From: Geobacter sp. UBA4074
Lineage (GTDB): Bacteria; Desulfobacterota; Desulfuromonadia; Geobacterales; Pseudopelobacteraceae
Length of the DNA: 14,431 bases
Reading direction: 5' to 3'
NCBI GenBank assembly: GCA_002383415.1
Contig: DFYU01000124.1
Coordinates: 1 to 14,431 of the forward strand
Both the position numbers and the translations under genes were made by a program. This document shows positions 7,361-13,677 of the stretch, one piece after another. The notes beneath the pieces are model-generated. The model made no database searches, had not been told where the DNA came from, and was given only the letters and a program-made list of their open reading frames with translations. How positions within the stretch are numbered: position 1 is the stretch's first letter; each line of letters starts with the position of its first letter.

Positions 7361-8075
7361 AGCGCCCCTCTTCCAGCATCTTCACCAGTTCCACCACCTT
7401 GCTCACCACCAGCTCTTCAAGCTTGGCACCCTTGTCAGCTGAAGCCTTGGAGGGATCGCCCCACACCCCGCCGGGCCAATATTTTCGCTTATCCCGCACC
7501 AGGATACCGGTGGGAAAACTGGGGTATTCAGCGGGGGCGCTGCCCTGCACCAGCTGGGGATGGCTGTGCATGATACGGGAGGTCTCAATCTCGCCGGCAT
7601 GGGCGTCGTTTGGGGTCTCTACCAGCCCCCGCCCCTGCTCCTTGGCCAGTTCATACTCGGTGACCACGGCTATGCGCAGTTCCGGCAGCTCAGGCAACAG
7701 TTCCTCGCCGGCATCCTGCAACGCCATCCGGTGGGCGCCGCCGGCATGACCGGTCAGCACGATAACATTTCGGAACCCCTGACCGTAGAAGGAACGGACC
7801 AGATCCTTCAGCAGGCCGCGCAGGGTGGTGGTGGAGATGGAGATGGTGCCGGGATGCTGATTGGTGGAACGGCAGTTGCCGTAGTGGATCGGCGGCGCTA
7901 CGAACAACGGAATCCGTTCAGCGGCCCGCTTGCCCACCTCGTAGGCCTGGATCGTGTCGGTACTGAGCGGCAAGTGGCTGCCATGCTCCTCCAATGAACC
8001 AAAGGGAATGTACACGGTTTTACACGTTGTGAGCCCGGCCTCCACCTGCGGCATGGTCATCGCTTCCAGAATCAC
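7353..8075 (-). CDS. Creatininase-family amidohydrolase
   Basis: The 240-aa protein has the creatininase-family metal-site layout: G-S-L-E29-E-H31-G-S-H-L-P-L-S-T-D40 near the N terminus, a second site around LTGH110AGGAH, and the late motif H159-A-G-E162-IETS. The usual NGHGGN motif is altered to TGHAGGAH. Family members hydrolyse C-N bonds in small cyclic or formylated amides: creatininase itself, the archaeal formamidopyrimidine deformylase ArfB, and the mycofactocin protein MftE. The substrate here is unknown. The GTG start at 8075 overlaps the queE stop (GTGA) and is preceded by GGAGG 4 bases away; an ATG at 8060 is an alternative. Being placed between queE and a coupled unknown gene suggests a job near pterin or deazapurine metabolism, but that is inference. 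Confidence 0.85.
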   Translation of the reverse strand: MILEAMTMPQVEAGLTTCKTVYIPFGSLEEHGSHLPLSTDTIQAYEVGKRAAERIPLFVAPPIHYGNCRSTNQHPGTISISTTTLRGLLKDLVRSFYGQGFRNVIVLTGHAGGAHRMALQDAGEELLPELPELRIAVVTEYELAKEQGRGLVETPNDAHAGEIETSRIMHSHPQLVQGSAPAEYPSFPTGILVRDKRKYWPGGVWGDPSKASADKGAKLEELVVSKVVELVKMLEEGRYV

Positions 8076-8818
8076 AAGACCTCCATAAAACGATGCAGCT
8101 GGGGCAGCACCCGCACATCGTACAGCTGTCTGCTGGCCAGGGCCTGCAGCCGCATCAAACGCTGCGCCGGCACCGCCACCCGACCATCTCTATCGGTAAC
8201 AGGCTGTATTACTAATGGTATTTCATCATCTATTGTGGCAACCAGTTTACAGGCTGTAACCAGTTCCTGATCAGCAGTCAGTTCACCCACCACCACCTTG
8301 ACCGAGACATCCCGCTCCCGGGCCGCCTCCAGAAAACGGCGGTGTTCCTCCCACAGCTCCGGTGTGGCTGCGGCAGAGGGCAGTTTGATGTCCATGCAGA
8401 TAAAGTCCAGGTGTTCGATCAGCCGCGCTACGGCATCCGGCAGGGTGCCGTTGGTCTCCAGGTGGATCGGCAGCAGGATGTTCAGTTCCGGCAACCACTG
8501 CGCCAGCAGGTCGGCGTGCAAGAGCGGCTCGCCACCGGTGATGCTGATCGAGTGATGGGCGTCGGGCAGTTCCTTGCACCAGCGATGCACGATATCCAGC
8601 ACCGTCTGTAACGAGACCGGCTGGGGAATTTCCTGAAACTGGCCGCTACCCGGCGAGGTTTCCACCCGACAGACCGCCGGCGCCTCGATGCTGGTGTCGC
8701 AGTAAGCGCAGTCCAGGTTGCAGCCAGGCAGGCGGATAAATATCTGGCGATAGCCGGCCAACACCCCTTCCCCCTGCAACGATGAAAAGATCTCGATCAA
8801 CGGTGTGCTGCTATTCAT
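8072..8818 (-). CDS. queE: 7-carboxy-7-deazaguanine synthase (radical SAM)
   Basis: QueE converts 6-carboxy-5,6,7,8-tetrahydropterin, the QueD product, to 7-carboxy-7-deazaguanine, the core step in making preQ0 and queuosine. The 248-aa protein begins PLIEIFSSLQGEG, the conserved QueE N terminus. It carries the radical SAM cluster motif C33-N-L-D-C37-A-Y-C40, a CxxxCxxC spacing. ISITGGEPLLH is the SAM-binding GGE motif, followed by LETNGT and MDIKLPS. The start at 8818 is preferred because it begins just before the conserved region and overlaps the last 8 bases of queD; a longer frame to 8857 would add 13 non-conserved residues inside queD. It is followed directly by the creatininase-family gene. 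QueC, which would turn the product into preQ0, is not in this window. Confidence 0.94.
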   Translation of the reverse strand: MNSSTPLIEIFSSLQGEGVLAGYRQIFIRLPGCNLDCAYCDTSIEAPAVCRVETSPGSGQFQEIPQPVSLQTVLDIVHRWCKELPDAHHSISITGGEPLLHADLLAQWLPELNILLPIHLETNGTLPDAVARLIEHLDFICMDIKLPSAAATPELWEEHRRFLEAARERDVSVKVVVGELTADQELVTACKLVATIDDEIPLVIQPVTDRDGRVAVPAQRLMRLQALASRQLYDVRVLPQLHRFMEVL

Positions 8819-9179
8819 AGTACTCGGCACAGGCATTGTCTGACTCCCAGACCCCAATCTTTTCGACGGTGATATTGCCGTTATTCAACTGTTGCGACAG
8901 ACGCTGGTAGAGAAAACGGGCGATGTTTTCAGAGGAGGGTGACAACTGCTTGAAGAACTCATGCTGGTTGACGTACTTGTGGTCCAGCTCATCCAGCAGC
9001 GCATTGGTCTCTTTCTTCAGCACCTTAAAATCGATGGCCAGGCCGGCCTGGTCCAACTCGCGGGCGGTGACGGTCACTTCCACCTTCCAGTTGTGGCCGT
9101 GGAGATTTTCGCAATCCCCCTGATAGTTGATCAGATTATGGGCGGCAGCAAAGCCGGTCTTGATGGTCAGACGATACAT
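8811..9179 (-). CDS. queD: 6-carboxytetrahydropterin synthase
   Basis: QueD turns 7,8-dihydroneopterin triphosphate, the GTP cyclohydrolase product, into 6-carboxy-5,6,7,8-tetrahydropterin. The 122-aa protein has the zinc ligands H14 (AAAHNL), H27 and H29 (LHGHNW), the catalytic Cys C23 (GDCENLHGH), D66-H67 in ELDHKYVN, and the late SPSSENIARFL and EKIGVWES segments. These match QueD rather than the shorter-looped PTPS-III variants. The ATG at 9179 is preceded by AAAGGGAG and begins the conserved MYRLTI; an in-frame extension to 9251 would run back through the promoter and is rejected. It is the first gene of an operon with queE, the creatininase-family gene, the unknown gene and rlmD, each overlapping the next. 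Confidence 0.95.
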   Translation of the reverse strand: MYRLTIKTGFAAAHNLINYQGDCENLHGHNWKVEVTVTARELDQAGLAIDFKVLKKETNALLDELDHKYVNQHEFFKQLSPSSENIARFLYQRLSQQLNNGNITVEKIGVWESDNACAEYYE

Positions 9180-9193
9180 GGGCTCCCTTTCAT

Positions 9194-9203
9194 TGATGCA
9201 AAT
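9194..9203. repeat. Direct repeat copy 1 (TGATGCAAAT), just after the queD start site
   Basis: A 10-base exact copy of TGATGCAAAT also occurs at 9252-9261, 58 bases away. This copy would lie at about +2 to +11 relative to the predicted queD transcription start. A regulator-binding role is a guess from its placement. Confidence 0.4.
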
Positions 9204-9211
9204 AGGCGGAC

Positions 9212-9240
9212 ATAGTACACAAAATAAGGGGCGACCGCAA
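9212..9240 (-). promoter_or_regulatory. Predicted promoter of the queD operon
   Basis: On the minus strand TTGCGG (-35, 9235-9240) is followed after 17 bases by TACTAT (-10, 9212-9217), placing the start near 9205, about 25 bases before the queD ATG. The -35 box lies in the loop and descending arm of the metY terminator hairpin, so terminator and promoter share DNA. The prediction comes from consensus match and position only. Confidence 0.5.
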
Positions 9241-9249
9241 GGCCACCCC
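9221..9249 (-). terminator. Rho-independent terminator of metY
   Basis: On the minus strand GGGGTGGCC (9241-9249) pairs with GGTCGCCCC (9228-9236) around a TTGC loop: nine pairs, two of them G-T wobbles. TTATTTT (9221-9227) follows. The hairpin sits about 60 bases after the metY stop and reads as an intrinsic terminator only on the minus strand. Confidence 0.75.
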
Positions 9250-9251
9250 AC

Positions 9252-9261
9252 TGATGCAAAT
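9252..9261. repeat. Direct repeat copy 2 (TGATGCAAAT), upstream of the queD promoter
   Basis: This is the second exact copy of TGATGCAAAT, upstream of the predicted -35 box and next to the perfect 10-base palindrome TATACGTATA (9261-9270). Together the two copies bracket the terminator and promoter. The function is unknown. Confidence 0.4.
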
Positions 9262-9309
9262 ATACGTATACAAACTCAGTCAACGACGAACCCGCACCGG
9301 GTGGTCTCG

Positions 9310-10587
9310 TTATCCCTGCAGGGCCTGCTCCAGATCGGCGATAATGTCGTGCACGCCTTCGATACCCACCGAAAGACGAATGAAATCCGGCGTAACCCCA
9401 GCGGCGCGCTGCTCATCCTCGCTTAATTGCTGGTGGGTGGTGCTGGCCGGATGGATCACCAGGGTCTTGGCATCGCCGATATTGGCCAGATGCGAGGCCA
9501 ACTTGAGCCGGTCGATGAAACGCAGCGCAGCCTCGCTGCCCCCCTTGACACCAAACCCGATGATGGCGCCGGCGCCATCAGGCAGGTAGCGCTGCACCCG
9601 CTGATGATCGGGATGGGATGCCAACCCAGGATAATTGACCCAGGCCACCTGGGGCTGCTGTTCCAGCCACTGGGCCACCTGCTGCGCGTTCTCCACATGG
9701 CGTGGCATACGCACCTGCAGGGTTTCCAGCCCCTGAATAAACTGGAATGCGTTGAAGGGGGACAGGCAAGCCCCCAGGTCGCGCAGCAATTGAACCCGCA
9801 TCTTGATGATGAACGACAGGTTGCCCACCGCCTGCCAGAAAACCGCGCCATGGTAGGTCGGATCAGGCTCGGTAAATTCGGGGAACTTGCCGTTATCCCA
9901 GGGGAAGCGGCCGCCATCCACCACACAGCCGCCGATGCTGGTGCCGTGACCGCCGATAAATTTGGTCAGCGAGTAGACCACAATATCGGCGCCATGCTCC
10001 AACGGCCGGAAGAGGGCCGGCGTGGTGACGGTGTTGTCCACCACCAGCGGAATACCAGCCTCGTGGGCGATCCTGGCCACCGCCTCAAAATCATCGACGT
10101 TATTGTTGGGGTTGCCGATCGACTCGCAGTAGATCAGACGGGTATTCTCGTCAATGGCCCGGCGGTAGTTTTCCGGATCGCTGCTGTCCACAAAACGGGT
10201 GGTGATGCCGAAACGCGGCAGGGTGTGGTGAAACAGCGTATAGGTGCCACCGTACAACGCACTGGAAGCAACGATATTCTGACCGGCCCTGGCCAGAGTC
10301 ATGATGGTATAACTGATGGCAGCCTGGCCGGAGGCCAGCGCCAAGGCGGCCACCCCGCCGTCCAAGGCGGCCATCCGTTTTTCCAGCACATCGGTGGTGG
10401 GGTTCATCAGGCGGGTATAGATATTGCCGAACTCTTTGAGGGCAAACAGGTTGGCAGCATGCTCGCTGCTTTTAAAGACGTAGGAGCTGGTCTGGTAGAT
10501 CGGCACGGCCCGCGACAGGGTGGGATCGGCTGCAGGATCGTGGCCGGCATGCAGGGCCAGGGTGGCCAGGGATTGTTGAACAGTCAT
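9310..10587 (-). CDS. metY: O-acetylhomoserine sulfhydrylase
   Basis: The 425-aa PLP-dependent enzyme of the Cys/Met metabolism family makes homocysteine from O-acetyl-L-homoserine and sulfide, the direct sulfhydrylation route to methionine. The PLP-binding lysine is K209 in VYSLTKFIGGHGTSIGG. Other family marks are the substrate-side YxR region IYTRLMNPTTDVLEKR, SGQAAISYTIM, SSALYGGTYTLF, and D184 in VVDNTVTTP. The 425-aa length and the insert FPEFTEPDPTYHG fit MetY rather than the shorter MetB/MetC/MetZ. The ATG at 10587 has GGAG 7 bases upstream. It lies 60 bases after the cyclase gene on the same strand, and a strong terminator follows its stop. The upstream gap is too short for a SAM riboswitch. 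Confidence 0.93.
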   Translation of the reverse strand: MTVQQSLATLALHAGHDPAADPTLSRAVPIYQTSSYVFKSSEHAANLFALKEFGNIYTRLMNPTTDVLEKRMAALDGGVAALALASGQAAISYTIMTLARAGQNIVASSALYGGTYTLFHHTLPRFGITTRFVDSSDPENYRRAIDENTRLIYCESIGNPNNNVDDFEAVARIAHEAGIPLVVDNTVTTPALFRPLEHGADIVVYSLTKFIGGHGTSIGGCVVDGGRFPWDNGKFPEFTEPDPTYHGAVFWQAVGNLSFIIKMRVQLLRDLGACLSPFNAFQFIQGLETLQVRMPRHVENAQQVAQWLEQQPQVAWVNYPGLASHPDHQRVQRYLPDGAGAIIGFGVKGGSEAALRFIDRLKLASHLANIGDAKTLVIHPASTTHQQLSEDEQRAAGVTPDFIRLSVGIEGVHDIIADLEQALQG

Positions 10588-10615
10588 GGTTGTTCTCCAA
10601 TTTTAAGGATAAGCC

Positions 10616-10645
10616 ACCCTACACATTCCATACATTTTAAGTCAA
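10616..10645 (-). promoter_or_regulatory. Possible promoter of metY
   Basis: On the minus strand TTGACT (10640-10645) is followed after 18 bases by TAGGGT (10616-10621), a good -35 with a poor -10. It is the only promoter-like pair in the 60-base gap, so metY may have its own start in addition to read-through from the cyclase gene. Confidence 0.3.
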
Positions 10646-10647
10646 GT

Positions 10648-11745
10648 TCATTTTCCAGGCATCTCATATTTTTTAATGAAGTCGTTTTCAAACGAGCAGA
10701 CGCCGTTCCGGCCGCCTTCCTTGGCATCGTACATGGCCGTATCGGCGGCCCGGATCAGTTCGGTCTTGTTGGGGGCGTCATCGGGATAGGTAGCCACACC
10801 AAAACTGGCAGTCATCGTAATCTGCTCACCGGAGTCAGCCTGAAAGCTATGCTCGTGCAGACGCTCCAGCATCTTGGTGGCCGCCGACAGGGCGCCCTGC
10901 TTGCCGGTGTTGGGCAGCACGATCACATATTCATCGCCACCGTAGCGGGCAGCGCGGTCGGCGGAGCGAATATGGCGGCGGATCAGATGCCCCACTTCGG
11001 CGATCACCCGGCTGCCCACCAGGTGGCCGTAGGTGTCGTTAACCTCCTTGAAGTGATCCAGGTCCAGAAACAGCAATGAAACCTGACTACCGTAGCGTTT
11101 GGCGCGAACCACCTCATACTCCAGCAATTCGTGAAAATGCCGGGCGTTGTACAGGCCGGTCAGGTCATCGGTAATCACCAGTTCGCTGATCCGCTGGTAG
11201 TTGCGGGCGTTGTCGATGGCTATGGCCGCAAAATCGGCCAGTGCCCCCAAGAGCGGCATATTCTCGGGGTTAAACGGTTCACTGCCGTCGACCCCGATCA
11301 GTTCCAGCACCCCCAGCACCCGCTCACGAATCTTGAGCGGCACACAGGCGATCGACGAAACCGGGTAATCGACCGCAATGGCAACACTATTGTCAAAACG
11401 AGTATCCTTGGACACATCAGGGATCAGCAACGCCTCGCCTTGCTGCGCCACCCAACCGGCAACCCCCTGGCCGGGCTGCAGCCGCATCCCTTTCAGATCG
11501 TTTGAGACGGGCGAAACCGCAATCTCAAAGGTCAGCTCACCAGTCTCTTCATCTTTGAGCAACAACGACCAGATCTGGGGCTGTAACAGCCGCTCCAGCT
11601 GGGCCATGATCCCTTTTAGCACATCACGCAGCTCCAACGACGAGGTCAGCGTCTTGCCGATCTCCAGCAGGGATGCCATCTCGGCATTTCTGCGGGACAG
11701 CAGATCAACGACATCCTCATTGTTACGCAAATGGGCCGGCACCAT
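10648..11745 (-). CDS. GAF-GGDEF cyclase with Hypr-type Ser: candidate 3',3'-cGAMP synthase
   Basis: The 365-aa protein has an N-terminal coiled segment, a GAF sensor domain (about 22-182, with GVAGWVAQQGEALLIPDV and YPVSSIACVPLKIRERVLGVLEL) and a C-terminal GGDEF domain (about 190-352). The active-site signature is RYGGDEYVIV (GGDEY at 269-273). Metal-binding D228 (LFLDLDHF) and N236 (EVNDTYG) are present. The inhibitory I-site R260-S-A-D263 is intact and correctly spaced. The residue that in PleD is D344, contacting guanine, is Ser here (GHLVGS, S245). That Asp-to-Ser change is the known hallmark of hybrid promiscuous (Hypr) GGDEF enzymes, first shown in Geobacter, which make cyclic AMP-GMP and also c-di-GMP and c-di-AMP. 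GAF domains often bind small ligands; none is identifiable here. The ATG at 11745 has AAGGAGG 4 bases upstream. It is the third gene after the aminopeptidase and Sua5-family genes. Confidence 0.9.
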   Translation of the reverse strand: MVPAHLRNNEDVVDLLSRRNAEMASLLEIGKTLTSSLELRDVLKGIMAQLERLLQPQIWSLLLKDEETGELTFEIAVSPVSNDLKGMRLQPGQGVAGWVAQQGEALLIPDVSKDTRFDNSVAIAVDYPVSSIACVPLKIRERVLGVLELIGVDGSEPFNPENMPLLGALADFAAIAIDNARNYQRISELVITDDLTGLYNARHFHELLEYEVVRAKRYGSQVSLLFLDLDHFKEVNDTYGHLVGSRVIAEVGHLIRRHIRSADRAARYGGDEYVIVLPNTGKQGALSAATKMLERLHEHSFQADSGEQITMTASFGVATYPDDAPNKTELIRAADTAMYDAKEGGRNGVCSFENDFIKKYEMPGK

Positions 11746-11762
11746 AGCGCCTCCTTGTCCGG

Positions 11763-12374
11763 TTACCCCAGCAGCCAGTCACATAGACCAGATCCTTGGC
11801 GCAGCACCTCAGGCCGGTCGCCGATCATGCTGATCACGGTGCTGACATCGGTGGTCAACAGCCCGCCATCCACCACCAGATCGAGCCCATTGCCGAAAAT
11901 TCGTTGGATCTCGAACGGATCCCCCACCGGTTCCTCCCCGGTCAGGTTGGCGCTGGTGGTAACGATCGGCGCCCCCAGCTGCTGCACGATCGCCATGCAG
12001 ATCCGGTTGTCGGGAATGCGGATGCCGACCGTCTTCTGGCGGGTGGTCAACAGGTCGGGCACCTCACGGCTGGCCTCCAGCACAAAGGTGTAGGGACCGG
12101 GCAGGCAACGCTTCATCGCCTTAAAGGCCATATTGGAAAGGCGGGCATAGCGTGACACCTCGGCCAGGTCGCTGCAGATAAAGGAAAACGGTTTGCGCTT
12201 ATCCCGCTGCTTGACCTGATAGATCCGCTCCAGCCCCTTTTTGTTAAAGATTGAGCAGCCGATGCCGTAGGTGGTGTCGGTGGGGTAAGCGATCACGCCC
12301 CCATCCTGCAGAGAGCGGGCCACCTGGGCGATCAGGCGTGGTTGCGGATTGTCGGGATTGATCTCCAGCAGCAT
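11763..12374 (-). CDS. Sua5/YciO/YrdC-family threonylcarbamoyl-AMP synthase-like protein
   Basis: The 203-aa single-domain protein carries the family's nucleotide and RNA-facing cleft: GGVIAYPTDTTYGIG (25-39), the KxR-type segment VKQRDKRKPFSF (54-65), LPGPYTFVLE (91-100), VGIRIPD and TSANLTGE (140-147). Family members make threonylcarbamoyl-adenylate for the t6A modification of ANN-decoding tRNAs. The KRKPFSFIC form and lack of a Sua5 C-terminal domain are more like YciO, whose own activity is weaker and less clear, so the exact role is uncertain. The ATG at 12374 lies 1 base after the aminopeptidase stop, with GGAG 7 bases upstream. The stop is 17 bases before the cyclase gene, so the three genes are likely one transcript. 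Confidence 0.88.
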   Translation of the reverse strand: MLLEINPDNPQPRLIAQVARSLQDGGVIAYPTDTTYGIGCSIFNKKGLERIYQVKQRDKRKPFSFICSDLAEVSRYARLSNMAFKAMKRCLPGPYTFVLEASREVPDLLTTRQKTVGIRIPDNRICMAIVQQLGAPIVTTSANLTGEEPVGDPFEIQRIFGNGLDLVVDGGLLTTDVSTVISMIGDRPEVLRQGSGLCDWLLG

Positions 12375-12375
12375 G

Positions 12376-13476
12376 CTACTTCTCCGGGTTCATCGCTTCC
12401 AGTGCCGGCAGCACAAAACGCCCCTTTTTCTGGATCAGACGGTCATCGAACCAGATCTCGCCGTCCTGCATCAACCGCACCATGTCCCAGTGTACCGCGG
12501 AACGGTTGCCGTTGTCGGCCTCGTCATAGGCCTGGCCGGGGGTAAAGTGGATCGAGCCAAAGATCTTCTCGTCAAACAGGATGTTGCGCATCGGGGTGCG
12601 GATATTGGGGTTGACCCCCACCGCGAACTCACCTACGTAGCGGGAACCATCATCGGTGTCCAGAATCTTGTTGAGGGCCGCGCTCATGGCGCCGGCGTCG
12701 GCCTTGACGATCCTGCCGTCCTTGAACTCCAGCCGGATGTTGTTGAACTCCTTGCCCTGGTAGATGGTGGGGCAGTTGTAGGTGATATGCCCCTGCACCG
12801 AGTCCTTGACCGGCGCAGTGAACACCTCGCCGTCCGGGATGTTGAAGCGGCCGTCGCACTTGATGCTGTTAAGCCCCTTGATGCTGAAACGCAGATCGGT
12901 GTCCGGCCCCACCAACCGTACCCGGTCGGTTGTGTCCATCAGCTTCTTCAAGGCCTCCATCTTACGGGATTCAGCGGCCCAGTCCACGTTGCAGGCGCTG
13001 AACAGATAGTCCTCGTACTCCTCCAGACTCATCTTGGCTTCCTGGGCCGCACCGTTGGTCGGGTACCGGGTCACGACCCACTTGGTGTGCTTGACCCGCT
13101 GGTCCACCAGGGGACGGGTCAGCTTCTGGTAGGCCACCATGGACTGCTGGTTGCTGGTGGCGTTAACCATCGAATTTTCACCGGCCGAGATGCCGATGTA
13201 GGCGGTCAGGGTCTTGTAGAAATCCAGCTTGTGCTGGGGAAAGACTGCCAACTGTTTCTTGGAGGCCAGGTTATAGAACTGACGGTCGATCTCGGGATGG
13301 TTGAAGCTGTACTCCACATACTCGGCGCCCCGCTGCAGACAGAGGGCGTACAGCTCCTTCACCAGCGGGGCCGCCTCAAAACCGGCCGCCGAGATCAAGA
13401 CCCGGTCGCCCTTCTTGATGCGGGTGGAATACTCAACCAAGACCCTGGCCATGTCAGCCACGCGGGGATCACGCAT
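12376..13476 (-). CDS. Aminopeptidase, M29 family (AmpS/PepS/T type)
   Basis: The 366-aa metallo-aminopeptidase removes N-terminal residues from peptides in the cytoplasm; M29 members use two metal ions, usually zinc or cobalt. The expected ligands are visible: E217 in PDGEVFTAP, E283 in VGEFAVG, H310 in SIHFTPG, Y317, H329 and D331 in SAVHWDMV. The N-terminal domain begins with VADMARVLVEYSTRIKKGDRV, typical of the family, and the length is somewhat shorter than the roughly 410-residue thermophilic members. The ATG at 13476 has AAAGGAG 9 bases upstream. It is the first gene of the aminopeptidase, Sua5-family and cyclase operon and diverges from dut across a 201-base gap. No link between the peptidase and the cyclase is evident beyond co-transcription. 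Confidence 0.92.
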   Translation of the reverse strand: MRDPRVADMARVLVEYSTRIKKGDRVLISAAGFEAAPLVKELYALCLQRGAEYVEYSFNHPEIDRQFYNLASKKQLAVFPQHKLDFYKTLTAYIGISAGENSMVNATSNQQSMVAYQKLTRPLVDQRVKHTKWVVTRYPTNGAAQEAKMSLEEYEDYLFSACNVDWAAESRKMEALKKLMDTTDRVRLVGPDTDLRFSIKGLNSIKCDGRFNIPDGEVFTAPVKDSVQGHITYNCPTIYQGKEFNNIRLEFKDGRIVKADAGAMSAALNKILDTDDGSRYVGEFAVGVNPNIRTPMRNILFDEKIFGSIHFTPGQAYDEADNGNRSAVHWDMVRLMQDGEIWFDDRLIQKKGRFVLPALEAMNPEK

Positions 13477-13493
13477 ATCAAAAATCTCCTTTA

Positions 13494-13640
13494 TTAACGC
13501 AAAGTTTTAAAGAAAGCCGGTAAGGCCCAAAGAAAGGCAAACAACCAACCGGTTAACGCATCGGACGAGTAGACACATCAGAGACTCTCTGAACGCAGCA
13601 CCTGTTCATTTTTCTTTGCGTCTCTGCGCCTTTGCGTTAA
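13494..13640. repeat. Inverted repeat with CTTTGCGTTAA ends in the divergent intergenic region
   Basis: The exact 11-base sequence TTAACGCAAAG (13494-13504) has its inverted partner CTTTGCGTTAA at 13630-13640. A further TTAACGCA lies at 13553-13560. Just before the right copy are three 8-base units, CTTTGCGT, CTCTGCGC and CTTTGCGT (13614-13637). On the left, AAAGAAAG occurs twice, 20 bases apart (13509 and 13529). From memory, similar CTTTGCGT-rich strings recur between genes in Geobacter genomes; this is not verified here. Confidence 0.5.
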
Positions 13641-13643
13641 AAC
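13616..13643 (+). promoter_or_regulatory. Weak candidate promoter of dut
   Basis: TTGCGT (13616-13621), 16 bases, then TAAAAC (13638-13643), within the CTTTGCGT repeat block and about 35 bases before dut. The match is modest and no better pair was found in the gap. Confidence 0.2.
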
Positions 13644-13677
13644 AGGACTGAATCAGCCTTCAGAAGGGATTTTTTAC

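Noticed and set aside
9180..9251. Longer QueD start at 9251
   Set aside because: It would place the predicted promoter, the terminator T-run and part of the hairpin inside the coding sequence and add 24 residues unlike QueD; the ATG at 9179 has a ribosome binding site.
10588..10647. SAM riboswitch before metY
   Set aside because: The gap is only 60 bases, too short for a SAM-I or SAM-II aptamer plus switch, and no aptamer core is visible.
9427..11079. A 550-codon open frame on the plus strand
   Set aside because: It lies antisense to metY and the GAF-GGDEF gene, both of which have full motif sets. The translation has no recognisable domain and crosses an intergenic gap; it is a by-product of high G+C codon use.
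12349..13497. A 382-codon open frame on the plus strand
   Set aside because: It mirrors the M29 aminopeptidase gene, has no family motif, and has no ribosome binding site that outweighs the well-supported opposite gene.
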